Of a stretch of DNA of 19,425 nt, positions 1 through 7,196 are shown piece by piece. Positions within the stretch are counted from its first letter, which is position 1. Every line of letters starts with the position of its first letter. Under the pieces are notes generated by a model. That model was given only the letters and a program-made list of their open reading frames with translations. It did not search any database and had not been told where the DNA came from. The stretch comes from PHAA01 sp040217755 (GTDB taxonomy: Bacteria > Bacillota > Syntrophomonadia > Syntrophomonadales > Syntrophomonadaceae), in NCBI GenBank assembly GCA_040217755.1, contig JBEHWJ010000036.1, forward strand, positions 1 through 19,425. The letters are read 5' to 3'. A program made the position numbers and the translations under genes.

Positions 1-350
1 ATGACGGCGGTGGTGGCCTGAACCATATTTTTTAGGGCCTGGTAGGTCCGATGTGCCTGGTATTCCTGGGCAAACCCCAGGGCCACATCGATGACCACCA
101 CCACCATAATAATGAGAAAATCCCCTCTCTCACCCATCAGCAGCGATATGGCCGCGGCCACCAGGATGATATAGATAAGGGGATTAATGAACTGAGCAAT
201 CAAAATAGACCAAGGCGTACGACCTTTGGCGGCCGGCAATATGTTTTCCCCATAGATCTCACGCTGTGCCAGTACCTCATGGGCCGATAGCCCGGTCAAT
301 GAAGGGGTTTGGGGTTCTATGGCTGAGTTTGCCGCCGGAATGTCGGCCAT
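1..350 (-). CDS. Cation-transporting P-type ATPase, N-terminal part (runs off left edge)
   Basis: Reading the minus strand from the ATG at 350 gives 116 codons with no stop, so the gene is cut by the window edge. The first ~35 residues match the cation ATPase N-terminal domain, with GLSAHEVLAQREIYGENILP typical of the calcium/proton pump family. Two hydrophobic helices follow (about residues 52-70 and 76-94, the second ending in ALGFAQEYQAHRTYQALK), as in transmembrane helices M1 and M2 leading into the actuator domain. The phosphorylation (DKTG) and ATP-binding domains lie outside the window, so the ion cannot be named. A G-rich ribosome binding site (about 356-361) precedes the ATG, and a -10 box lies upstream at 399-404. 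The gene follows the Mo-hydroxylase operon in the same direction after 117 bases but has its own promoter. The family call is firm; the substrate is not known. Confidence 0.88.
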   Translation of the reverse strand, partial: MADIPAANSAIEPQTPSLTGLSAHEVLAQREIYGENILPAAKGRTPWSILIAQFINPLIYIILVAAAISLLMGERGDFLIIMVVVVIDVALGFAQEYQAHRTYQALKNMVQATTAV

Positions 351-398
351 TACGATTCCCCCCACGGGAAGATAATCTATCCCACTTTTACTTTTTCT

Positions 399-427
399 AT
401 TATATCCCTTCTGTCCACAGCGTGGTA
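399..427 (-). promoter_or_regulatory. Promoter of the P-type ATPase gene
   Basis: On the minus strand a perfect TATAAT (complement of 399-404) lies about 50 bases before the ATPase start. The -35 position 17 bases upstream (422-427, TACCAC) is poor, so the call rests on the -10 box and the A-rich stretch downstream. Confidence 0.5.
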
Positions 428-467
428 TTTGTGAATTGGGGTGGAGGGTTGGATAGGTCTGAGACTT

Positions 468-956
468 CTATGGTTGGGATATCGGGGGCCGGGAGGCCTG
501 CAGCGCGGCTTTGACTGCCTCAGTGATCTCCTGGTAGCCGGTACAGCGGCAGATATTGGATTGCAGCCAATCATTTATGACCTCGTCGCCGGCATCGGGA
601 TGGATATCGATCAAACCCTGGGCATTCATGATAAACCCTGGGGTGCAATAACCACACTGGAAGGCGAACCGCTCCACAAACTCCCTCTGGATAGGGGCAT
701 TATTCAAACCCTCGATCGTCACTACCTCGCGGTCGACCGCTTCCGCTGCCAGCATAAGGCAGGATTTCACCGGCCACCCTTCTACCAGCACTGTACAGGC
801 CCCGCAGTCACCGTTTTCACATCCCGGCTTGGCCCCGGTGAGCCCCAGTCCCTCCCGCAGCGCATGCAGCAGGGTATCGGCGGGACGGACCAATACCTGG
901 CGCGTTTCCCCGTTGACTTTGAGTTCAATGATTCCCGGGCCGGTAATACTTATCAT
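468..956 (-). CDS. Molybdenum hydroxylase, 2Fe-2S subunit (CoxS/XdhC type)
   Basis: This small electron-transfer subunit of a xanthine dehydrogenase-family enzyme carries two [2Fe-2S] clusters that pass electrons from the molybdenum site to FAD. The plant-ferredoxin-type cluster is bound by C46, C51, C54 and C66 (CENGDCGAC then C 11 residues on), and the second by C101, C104, C136 and C138 (CGYC and CRC). All eight ligands are present, and the length of 162 residues is normal for the family. The start is either ATG 956 or a TTG at 962 that overlaps the stop of the FAD subunit gene; the G-run near 970 suits either. It is the last gene of the operon. The sequence does not show the substrate of the complex. 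The partner genes immediately upstream make the assignment very secure. Confidence 0.95.
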   Translation of the reverse strand: MISITGPGIIELKVNGETRQVLVRPADTLLHALREGLGLTGAKPGCENGDCGACTVLVEGWPVKSCLMLAAEAVDREVVTIEGLNNAPIQREFVERFAFQCGYCTPGFIMNAQGLIDIHPDAGDEVINDWLQSNICRCTGYQEITEAVKAALQASRPPISQP

Positions 957-958
957 AT

Positions 959-1792
959 TCAACTCGCCCCCAGATTGTTGATGATGTCCTGCAGCAACTT
1001 CCCGACCACGAACTGGCGGAATCCGCTGCTTCCCTCCAGGTCGTCCAGGGTCTCGCCCGGGATGAGGTGCAGGGCCTGTTCCACCCGGTCGGCGGGTGCC
1101 CTTGATCTATCGTTTAATACCTGCTCCATTGCCAGGCTGCGGAAAGGGAAGCGGCATACCCCGCTGCAGGCTACCCTGATCTGGTCATCAGCCTTAAGAG
1201 CGCAGATGGTGGCCAGGGGATAGTTGATTTTGTCCTGCTTGGTGCGCTTGACATGAATGTGGGACAGGCCCAGGTAAGGGAGAAGAGTCTTAACCCGCAC
1301 CACAAATTCGTAGGGGTTCATTTCCAGTTTTTCATGATATATATCCATGATTTTGACGGTACGCAGGCCGCTGGGATCGGCCAGCACCGCCTCGCTGTCG
1401 GTAAGCAGGAGGGGCAGCAAAGCTTCTTTGAAAATTATGGTCCCGCAAATATTGCCCCCCAGGGTGATCTTATTCTGGATGGTATGGTCGGCCACCCGGG
1501 CCCCGGTCTGAGCCAGCAGGGGAAAACTGTTATCCTCATGCAGCTGGGTAAGGGTCAGGGCCGCACCCATTATAAAATAATCACCATCTGATTCCATCAC
1601 CCTGCATTCGGGGATGTCTTTGATGTCCACCACCGCACCGAAGGATAGGTTATTCATCCGGGCCATACTGATCAGTTCGGTTCCCCCGCCGTAATAGCGA
1701 GGGTTCCGGCCGGCTGTATCCAGTTGGGCGAATGTATCGACGGCCTCCTTTATCGTAGCAGGCCGATGGTATTCGAAATCGAAGGGGATCAT
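959..1792 (-). CDS. Molybdenum hydroxylase, FAD-binding subunit (CoxM type)
   Basis: A 277-residue medium subunit of the xanthine dehydrogenase/CO dehydrogenase superfamily. It holds FAD and hands electrons to NAD(P) or another acceptor. The start MIPFDFEYHRPATIKEAV is typical, and the two FAD pyrophosphate-binding stretches are recognisable as GGGTEL (35-40) and TLGGNICG (110-117). A basic NYPLA segment near residue 196 corresponds to the usual xxPxA motif before the C-terminal CODH_FAD_C domain. The ATG at 1792 overlaps the stop of the large subunit by four bases (ATGA), which fixes the start and implies translational coupling. Its own stop overlaps a possible TTG start of the 2Fe-2S gene. 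The physiological electron acceptor cannot be read from the sequence. Confidence 0.94.
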   Translation of the reverse strand: MIPFDFEYHRPATIKEAVDTFAQLDTAGRNPRYYGGGTELISMARMNNLSFGAVVDIKDIPECRVMESDGDYFIMGAALTLTQLHEDNSFPLLAQTGARVADHTIQNKITLGGNICGTIIFKEALLPLLLTDSEAVLADPSGLRTVKIMDIYHEKLEMNPYEFVVRVKTLLPYLGLSHIHVKRTKQDKINYPLATICALKADDQIRVACSGVCRFPFRSLAMEQVLNDRSRAPADRVEQALHLIPGETLDDLEGSSGFRQFVVGKLLQDIINNLGAS

Positions 1793-4119
1793 ATCATTCC
1801 CTCCCTCTTTTGCCAGATGGTCTCCGGCAGCACCGGTACCTGGTCGAATTCGATCCCGGCCGCTCTGCTCAGGGCATTGACCAGGGCGGCGTATATGGCA
1901 ATGATGCCGTGCTCGGCCAACCCGCGGGCACCGAAGGGAGATGCCTGATGGGGGGTCTCCACCCAGTCCACCAGGTATTCGGGCTGCTCACCGATCCGCA
2001 TCACCTTGTAGGTACGCAAGCTGTCATTTTGCAATCGCTGATCCTTATCGTAGATAAAATACTCCCGGCTGCCAAGACCCAGGCCCATCCCCATGGCTCC
2101 CATCACCAAACCCTTGGCCGCCCGGGGATTTAGAACCTTGCCCGCATCCAGGACTGTAGCCGCCCGCAGGATAGTATAGCTGCAATCGTTCAAATCAAGC
2201 TCGATCTCCACTGCCTGGGCACCGGGAGTCCAGTAGGGCCCCGGTTTGCCCCCACCGGTATTTCTGTCAAGGGGTGAAAGCCGGGGCATGCCATAGGTAC
2301 CCCGCCCCACTACCTGGCTGCCGATGGTGCTGCCATCGGGAAATTGGTAACCATGTACGACCTCGGCCAGGTCCACGAATATGCTGGGATCATCCTTGAA
2401 ATAGACCTGTCCTTCCCCCAGGGTGAGATCCGAAGGGGAACACTGCAATGCTATGGCGGCCAGGCTCTGAATCTGGCGGATGGCGTCATGGGCCGCTTCC
2501 TCCACGGCCCGCCCCACCATGAAGGTGGTCATGCTGGCTACCGTCTTCCAGTGATGGGGACTGGTACGGGTATTGACCTCCATCTCCACATGGACTTTGT
2601 TAAAGTCCAGTTTCATGGTATCGGCCAGGATCTGGGCCAGGGTCGATTTGGTCGATGGGCCTATCTCTACCGCCCCCACATTGAGGTTGACACTGGCGTC
2701 CGAGTTAAAGGTGACGGTAGCCGATGATATAGCGTCGGTTGGGGAGTTGGAGGTCTTCCAGAAACAGGCCACCCCCTTGGCCCGGACCAGGTTGGTGTCG
2801 GTCTCGATACGGTCCCCTTCGCTCCAATTGATCATTTTCTCGACCTTATCCAAGCACCCGGAAACATTGCCCAAAATGCTTTCCGTTAATTTGACCCCGG
2901 TTGGTGAGGTGTGGCCCGCCTGAATGGCATTTTGGCGGCGCAGTTGCAAGGGATCTATTTGCAGTGCGGCCGCCAGTTTGTCCATGGTCCGTTCCACTGC
3001 GAAGCTGAAGGAAGAGTGTCCGAAGCCGCGAAAGGAGGTGACATAGGTATGGTTGGTGTATACGCAATAGGCGTCGCACCAAACATTCTCGACATTGTAG
3101 GGGCCGGTGCAGTTTACGGTCATGGAAGTACCCATCCGCGGTCCGGTGTCGGTGTAGGCCCCGGTACCCACGATGTAGGTATACTGGCCGGCCTTCAGGA
3201 TCCCATCCTTGCTGGCTCCCAGCTTGACATAGGCCTCCAGGCTCACTTTGCTGGGTGAACTGGCTATATCCTGTTCCCGGGTGTTGCTGACCACCACCGG
3301 CCGTCCATCCACTGCCAGCGAGGCCATCACCGCCAGGAACTCCAGGTTGATCGCAGCCTTGCCGCCGTATCCTCCCCCTACCAAAGGCACATGTACGATC
3401 ACCTTGCCCAGGTCGAAGCCGAAATGGTCGCTGATCTGCTTGCGGATTCCGAACGGGGCCTGGGAGCTGGAATAGATGAGCACCTGCCCGTCCGGCAGGA
3501 TTTCGGCCCGGACGTTGCGGGTCTCCATAGCAATGTGGTCGGCGGACGGGAGTGAATAGCGGGCCTCGATGATAACCTCGCTCTCGTTCCAACCCTTGTC
3601 CATATCGCCTTTGCGGATCTTTTCGTGGTTGTTGATATTGGTGTTGGCCGCCGGGTAAACCTGCTCGATGACATGTCGGTATTGGGCCAGGTCTGGATGG
3701 ATCAAGGGCGCCTCCGGCTGCATGGCGGCCGAGGGGCTGTCCACCGTCACCAGCTTTTCATATTCGACCACTACCCTGGTGGCCGCGGCCTTGGCCTGGG
3801 CCTCACTATCGGCGATAACCAAGGCCACCGGTTCCCCGTAATACCTTACCTTGTCTATGGCCAGGGGAGGACGGTCGGCCAGGACCGAGCCGGTCAAAAA
3901 GGAATAATACCCCCCGGTTATCACCTTCTTGACGCCTTTCATGGTGATCGCCTGGCTGTAATCGATACGCTTGATATATCCGTGGGCGCAGGTACTGGTA
4001 ACCTGTACCGCGTGCAGCAGTCCCGGGTAGGAGATATCGCTGTTATACTTGGCCCGGCCGGTTACCTTGTCCCAGGCCTCTTTACGGATTATGTCGGTGC
4101 CGATAATGCTGGTGCTCAT
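1789..4119 (-). CDS. Molybdenum hydroxylase, large molybdopterin subunit (xanthine dehydrogenase/aldehyde oxidase family)
   Basis: A 776-residue catalytic subunit, a normal length for stand-alone Mo-binding subunits. Seen in order: the N-terminal hammerhead domain (residues ~10-120, with DKVTGRAKY), the molybdopterin motif VGGGYGGK (~247-254), the substrate-channel motif SFRGFG (~362-367), and the C-terminal FGARGLAEHG, whose E736 is the expected general base. The CO dehydrogenase signature (Cys before SFR) is absent; here it is TSFR, so this is a purine/aldehyde/N-heterocycle hydroxylase rather than CODH. The usual GQG of the Mo-pterin region reads GPS (VEIGPSTKSTLAQI). ATG 4119 is preferred over an upstream TTG at 4140 because AAGGGTGA lies just before it. 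It is the first gene of a three-gene operon. The substrate is unknown, and no XdhC/CoxI-type maturation gene is visible here. Confidence 0.93.
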   Translation of the reverse strand: MSTSIIGTDIIRKEAWDKVTGRAKYNSDISYPGLLHAVQVTSTCAHGYIKRIDYSQAITMKGVKKVITGGYYSFLTGSVLADRPPLAIDKVRYYGEPVALVIADSEAQAKAAATRVVVEYEKLVTVDSPSAAMQPEAPLIHPDLAQYRHVIEQVYPAANTNINNHEKIRKGDMDKGWNESEVIIEARYSLPSADHIAMETRNVRAEILPDGQVLIYSSSQAPFGIRKQISDHFGFDLGKVIVHVPLVGGGYGGKAAINLEFLAVMASLAVDGRPVVVSNTREQDIASSPSKVSLEAYVKLGASKDGILKAGQYTYIVGTGAYTDTGPRMGTSMTVNCTGPYNVENVWCDAYCVYTNHTYVTSFRGFGHSSFSFAVERTMDKLAAALQIDPLQLRRQNAIQAGHTSPTGVKLTESILGNVSGCLDKVEKMINWSEGDRIETDTNLVRAKGVACFWKTSNSPTDAISSATVTFNSDASVNLNVGAVEIGPSTKSTLAQILADTMKLDFNKVHVEMEVNTRTSPHHWKTVASMTTFMVGRAVEEAAHDAIRQIQSLAAIALQCSPSDLTLGEGQVYFKDDPSIFVDLAEVVHGYQFPDGSTIGSQVVGRGTYGMPRLSPLDRNTGGGKPGPYWTPGAQAVEIELDLNDCSYTILRAATVLDAGKVLNPRAAKGLVMGAMGMGLGLGSREYFIYDKDQRLQNDSLRTYKVMRIGEQPEYLVDWVETPHQASPFGARGLAEHGIIAIYAALVNALSRAAGIEFDQVPVLPETIWQKREGMI

Positions 4120-4417
4120 TTGAAAAATCACCCTTCGCAAACCCTGATATTATGTATTCATTTTCCTGATGAAAGATGCTGGCATCCGGGCTTTCCCCTC
4201 CGCTCGACATTTTTGAGTTCAATGCCTTTGGGATATGTTTTAGCTTATCCGAAACCGGGTTTAAATAGTCATTGTGGGATTCCAGACAATACGCGGATTG
4301 CGGCGGACAAATTATACCTGGGGTTGGTAATCCGGGCAAGGCTCCATTTCCTGTGGGATATGAGGGAATATTATACCAAGGTTAAACCCGAATGATTGGG
4401 CCAAACGTTTGCCAAAC
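4120..4417 (-). other. Long leader/promoter region of the Mo-hydroxylase operon
   Basis: About 300 bases without a convincing gene. On the minus strand there are two TATAAT boxes, each preceded by GG (complement of 4311-4316 and 4370-4375). The putative transcript from the nearer one has a ~185-base leader with small stems, for example a short GATGC/GCATC hairpin near 4176-4187. I could not assign it to a known riboswitch class. Confidence 0.4.
4311..4339 (-). promoter_or_regulatory. Promoter of the Mo-hydroxylase operon
   Basis: Minus-strand TTGCCC (complement of 4334-4339), a 17-base spacer and a perfect TATAAT (complement of 4311-4316), a good sigma-A-type match. A second TATAAT at 4370-4375 lacks a good -35 but could serve as an upstream start. 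Confidence 0.6.
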
Positions 4418-4440
4418 AAAAAAGGGCGACGACCGCCGCC
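4418..4440 (-). terminator. Rho-independent terminator of the nucleotidyltransferase/XRE/phosphoesterase operon
   Basis: On the minus strand a 6-bp GC-rich stem with a four-base loop (4425-4440) is followed at once by a run of six T (complement of 4418-4423). It lies 115 bases after the metallophosphoesterase stop and closes that operon. Confidence 0.8.
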
Positions 4441-4554
4441 TTCATACTGCCAATCCAGTCCGACCTTGATATAAATGAGGCCTCGGGTTCAATCGATGCA
4501 ACCCATATAAACTGCCATTAAGTCCTCGCCGATTACCTTGCTATGGTCCGCCCG

Positions 4555-5235
4555 TCAACGGTCCATTATCTGCCCCGGCAGAACCCGGCTCCAAGTAGCC
4601 GAGTGGCGCACCCAGTTCAGGCATACCCACATGGTATCCTTATACATGCCATCTCCGCAGGTGTGCCAGTGCCCGAAATACCACAGAGAAGGATGGTACT
4701 GGTGCAGAAGCTTGGAAAGGGCCGAGCGGGAAGGGTCGATATCCTTGATCTTCTGGCGGCGGGCCTCTTCGATGGGGAACTCATCCGGGCAGGTATGGGA
4801 GATGATTATATCGACAGGGGGGTCGGGCAGGTGGGCCAGGTCCTTTTCGCTGATTATTTCCTCCGGAAACCAATCCCAGCCCTCTTCGCGGCGCCAGCGG
4901 TCGACCGATTTGCCCCCGCCCATGAACAAGACCCGGCGCCCATCTTCCAATTCCAGCACCGAGCCGCGGGGCATATAAAATATGCGCGGGGATACCTCCA
5001 CCGCTTGCGCGGGTTTTTTGATCAGGGCGTTGAGGCTGTCTAGATCGTCGTTGTTGCCTTCACAGAAGTAGATGCGGGTCCGGCTGGTATCTATCATCTT
5101 CAGGTCCTGATCCCCCAAGCGGGGCCAGTAGCCGAAATCACCTACCTGCAGTATCACATCCGGTTTTTCTTGCCCGATCAGGCAATTAAGCCGCTCGAAG
5201 GCACCGTGTATATCACCGACAGCCAAGATCTTCAT
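4555..5235 (-). CDS. Calcineurin-like metallophosphoesterase
   Basis: A 226-residue metal-dependent phosphoesterase. The dimetal motifs appear in order: GDIHG (7-11), GDFG (32-35), GNND (60-63), SHTCP (146-150) and GHWH (188-191). The third motif is normally GNH(D/E); here the His, often thought to act as general acid, is replaced by Asn, so the activity or substrate may differ from classical members. No signal peptide is seen, so it should be cytoplasmic. ATG 5235 begins the conserved first strand (MKILAVGDIHG). It sits 24 bases downstream of the XRE-regulator gene with no terminator between, so it is probably the third gene of that operon. The family contains nucleases, cyclic-nucleotide and nucleotide phosphatases, and protein phosphatases, and the sequence does not discriminate among them. 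Confidence 0.9.
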   Translation of the reverse strand: MKILAVGDIHGAFERLNCLIGQEKPDVILQVGDFGYWPRLGDQDLKMIDTSRTRIYFCEGNNDDLDSLNALIKKPAQAVEVSPRIFYMPRGSVLELEDGRRVLFMGGGKSVDRWRREEGWDWFPEEIISEKDLAHLPDPPVDIIISHTCPDEFPIEEARRQKIKDIDPSRSALSKLLHQYHPSLWYFGHWHTCGDGMYKDTMWVCLNWVRHSATWSRVLPGQIMDR

Positions 5236-5259
5236 TGCGATTCACCTGCCCCCAATGTT

Positions 5260-5757
5260 TCAACCTATAATTACCGTGGCCGTCTTCCCGCTTGCCGTTT
5301 GGACCAGCTCTTCCCGCAGGACAGCCGCGTCCTGCCAGTCCCCCTCGACGTAGGCGGGCACCAGCTTAAGACCCATCACCTCCAGCAGCTGCTGATGGCG
5401 CTCCAGGGTCAGGCCGCGATATTCATTTTTCTCGTCCCGGGCCACCTCGGACCGTGAAATCCCCAACCGGGCAGCCAGCTTCGCCTGGGATAGACCCAGG
5501 AATATACGCAGCCCTATCAGTTGCCGGTTCAGAGGCAGTTCGCCCAGGGCATGCGGATCTTTGCCCTTCAGGCGCCGGTAGAGGTCGATGGCCCGCCGGC
5601 TCTCATCCAGCATCCGGATGGTACAACCAGTAAGGCACTCTATCTCGTGATCCTCGTAACCGCGCTCCTTCATGCCGGCGATCTGGTGCTGCAGCTGTTC
5701 CTGCCCCTCCTGGCATTTAAGACGGGCCTGCTGGTATTGCCGCTCGGTTTTAATCAT
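5260..5757 (-). CDS. XRE-family helix-turn-helix regulator, probable HigA-like antitoxin
   Basis: A 165-residue protein in two parts. Residues 1-65 are charged and helical, beginning MIKTERQYQQARLKCQ, a start common in HigA-like antitoxins. A Cro/CI-type helix-turn-helix follows at about 78-131 (GLSQAKLAARLGISRSEVAR). The tail of ~30 residues is unassigned. ATG 5757 overlaps the stop of the upstream nucleotidyltransferase gene by four bases, which is typical of toxin-antitoxin pairs with tightly coupled synthesis. Its expected role is to neutralise or balance the upstream protein and to repress the shared promoter at 6300-6329. That role is inferred from gene order and domain type; the DNA-binding fold is clear. 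Confidence 0.85.
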   Translation of the reverse strand: MIKTERQYQQARLKCQEGQEQLQHQIAGMKERGYEDHEIECLTGCTIRMLDESRRAIDLYRRLKGKDPHALGELPLNRQLIGLRIFLGLSQAKLAARLGISRSEVARDEKNEYRGLTLERHQQLLEVMGLKLVPAYVEGDWQDAAVLREELVQTASGKTATVIIG

Positions 5758-6281
5758 GCCGAAACCTCCGTTATTTTAATGATGCCTTTGGCCCGGTGTG
5801 ACCACTTGTCGGTCCGGAAGAAGCCGATCTTGGGATCGATCATCTCCGGGAAGTCGGCAAAGGCCGGGGTATGCTCCCGGTAAACCGGGAACATCTCGAT
5901 GTGGCGGAGGAAAGCCATGGGATAGCCACGTTTGCCGCTGGGGTCAGATACGGTCTCAAAACGCCAAAATTCAGGGTCCATTTCCTTCAAAGCAGTCTCA
6001 GCGGTGGTCCGCCATAATTGGCGCGGCACCACGAAATATACGTCCATATCGTTGGGGTGATATTTGTCGGTAGCATAGGAGCCGTCGATGTAGACTTCGG
6101 TTATCCCTACTGCGGCCAGCTGTTCATAACGCTGTTTGAATTCCTCCAGCAATTGCAACCGCCAGGCAGTGTCCCAGTTACGGTCTCCCCCCGGCCCCCG
6201 ACGCATGGACTCCTCCAGTTCGGCCAGGCTCACTTCATGGTCACCGGCCGGCAACAGTCCGTTCTTCAAGAACTTCAGCAC
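5754..6281 (-). CDS. Small nucleotidyltransferase-like protein, putative toxin
   Basis: A 175-residue protein with a nucleotidyltransferase core. YIDGSYATDKYHPNDMDVYF (64-83) supplies the hG-S-x9-D-x-D pattern, with G67/S68 and metal-binding D78 and D80; E129 in RHIEMFPVY is a candidate third carboxylate. It resembles the uncharacterised DUF6932-type proteins found beside regulators, a family memory I cannot verify here. The GTG start at 6281 has a GGGGCGG ribosome binding site and a TATAAT only ~20 bases upstream. The frame stays open upstream to 6419 but offers no ATG, GTG or TTG. It overlaps the XRE gene by four bases. It could transfer a nucleotide to tRNA or protein as MNT/MenT/AbiEii-like toxins do, or it could be a non-toxic housekeeping enzyme. 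The fold call is fairly sure; the toxin role is inference. Confidence 0.78.
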   Translation of the reverse strand: MLKFLKNGLLPAGDHEVSLAELEESMRRGPGGDRNWDTAWRLQLLEEFKQRYEQLAAVGITEVYIDGSYATDKYHPNDMDVYFVVPRQLWRTTAETALKEMDPEFWRFETVSDPSGKRGYPMAFLRHIEMFPVYREHTPAFADFPEMIDPKIGFFRTDKWSHRAKGIIKITEVSA

Positions 6282-6299
6282 CTTACCGCCCCTGATTTC

Positions 6300-6329
6300 A
6301 TTATACCCAAGCTGGCCATAGGTTGGTAA
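6300..6329 (-). promoter_or_regulatory. Promoter of the nucleotidyltransferase/XRE/phosphoesterase operon
   Basis: Minus-strand TTACCA (complement of 6324-6329), an 18-base spacer and a perfect TATAAT (complement of 6300-6305). The predicted start falls near 6293, about a dozen bases before the GTG, which supports that codon as the true start. Confidence 0.6.
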
Positions 6330-6401
6330 CTCCCGGGCTGCTTTTCGCGCCTCAAGTATTAATCCCGGACTATTAAGAAAAGCTAAAATGGCCGGTTGAT
6401 T

Positions 6402-6429
6402 TTGGTTGTTAACCCATTGTTAATATAAT
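6402..6429 (+). promoter_or_regulatory. Promoter of the CBO0543-type gene, with a direct repeat
   Basis: TTGGTT (6402-6407), a 16-base spacer and a perfect TATAAT (6424-6429) precede the gene at 6453. Two copies of TTGTTAA (6406-6412 and 6417-6423), one helical turn apart, fill the spacer and could bind a regulator. Confidence 0.5.
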
Positions 6430-6452
6430 GCTGAAAACAGGTGAGACCCATC

Positions 6453-6950
6453 ATGCCTTTGGAAAAATTATTGGAAACAGGAATCATTATCATTGTCGCA
6501 GTCATGCTGGTGGTTTATGTGCCCAAAAGCAAATTGCGGGAAGCGTTGGTTGTTTTCTTCTTTAAACAATTTGTTACTTGGCCGCTGGGATTGGCAGTGG
6601 CAGAGTACGGGTTGATCGAGTACCCGGTCCGGTTGTTCAGCAATGCTACCAAGGTGCAGTTCTCCTTCGAATACCTCATCTACCCGGCCATTTGCGTGGT
6701 CTTCATGATGACTTACCCAGAAGACCGGGGCCGGTTTAAGGAGTTCATGCACTATTTCAATTACTGCACGATCATGACCATGATAGAAGTTGTGGCTGAA
6801 AAATATACCGCCAACATCAACTATATTCATTGGACCTGGTATCTCACCTGGCTCAGCTTGTTCATCACCTTTTATATCTCCCGCAAGTTTTATGAATGGT
6901 TCTTTAGGGTGAATGCCAAAGAGGTAAGTGGTTATTTACACCAACAATGA
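6453..6950 (+). CDS. CBO0543-type integral membrane protein
   Basis: A 165-residue very hydrophobic protein with about five membrane segments (near 8-22, 31-50, 71-88, 98-115 and 124-144). The pattern FEYLIYPAICVVF, a central YF, then NYIHWTWYLTWLSLFITFYI and a C-terminal aromatic YEWFF is what I associate with CBO0543-family proteins, small membrane proteins widespread in Clostridia and Bacilli with no established function. ATG 6453 is chosen because AGGTGA (6439-6444) lies at good distance; the upstream in-frame GTG at 6441 is inside that site. It is transcribed divergently from the nucleotidyltransferase operon, whose promoter region it shares. No catalytic motif is visible. The family call is moderate. 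Confidence 0.7.
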   Translation: MPLEKLLETGIIIIVAVMLVVYVPKSKLREALVVFFFKQFVTWPLGLAVAEYGLIEYPVRLFSNATKVQFSFEYLIYPAICVVFMMTYPEDRGRFKEFMHYFNYCTIMTMIEVVAEKYTANINYIHWTWYLTWLSLFITFYISRKFYEWFFRVNAKEVSGYLHQQ

Positions 6951-7147
6951 ACCGTCATATTGGTCGGTTATAATTCCAAACCTGGCAACGCCCCTATTCA
7001 TCCACTACATAGATAACAATTTTACGGCCCACTATGTGCGACATAAACACAATTAAGCCCGTCTGCCGGTATCATAGACCGGCAAAATTTCAGTTGGCAG
7101 CCGGCAACGCGGTCAAACCGGCAGCCGTCCACCATAAATGGTATATA
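6951..7147. other. Intergenic region with CCGGCA-rich hairpins
   Basis: No gene is supported here. It contains a perfect 7-bp inverted repeat TGCCGGT/ACCGGCA (7064-7070 and 7078-7084), which may end the upstream transcript although it lacks a clear T-run. Two more CCGGCA copies follow (near 7103 and 7123), as does an ACATAG/CTATGT pair near 7006-7036. Confidence 0.4.
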
Positions 7148-7176
7148 TTGAGAAGCATAGTCGGCTATGGTAAAAT
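7148..7176 (+). promoter_or_regulatory. Promoter of the FN3/copper-amine-oxidase-domain gene
   Basis: TTGAGA (7148-7153), a 17-base spacer and TAAAAT (7171-7176) make a strong sigma-A-type promoter. The spacer holds an inverted repeat CATAG-TCGG-CTATG (7156-7169), which could be an operator. Transcription would start near 7183, just before the structured leader. Confidence 0.65.
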
Positions 7177-7196
7177 AGTATAAATGAATAATACTT

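Noticed and set aside
2344..2923. Plus-strand open frames inside the Mo-hydroxylase genes
   Set aside because: They lie opposite a well-conserved gene and have no family features.
1789..4119. Large Mo subunit as aerobic CO dehydrogenase CoxL
   Set aside because: The active-site Cys motif (Cys-Ser-Phe-Arg) is absent; the sequence is TSFRGFG.
4082..4339. 85-codon minus-strand frame upstream of the large Mo subunit
   Set aside because: It overlaps the operon's start in another frame and contains the leader; composition is not protein-like.
6282..6419. N-terminal extension of the nucleotidyltransferase
   Set aside because: The frame is open, but it has no standard start codon and contains the promoter; GTG 6281 has its own ribosome binding site.
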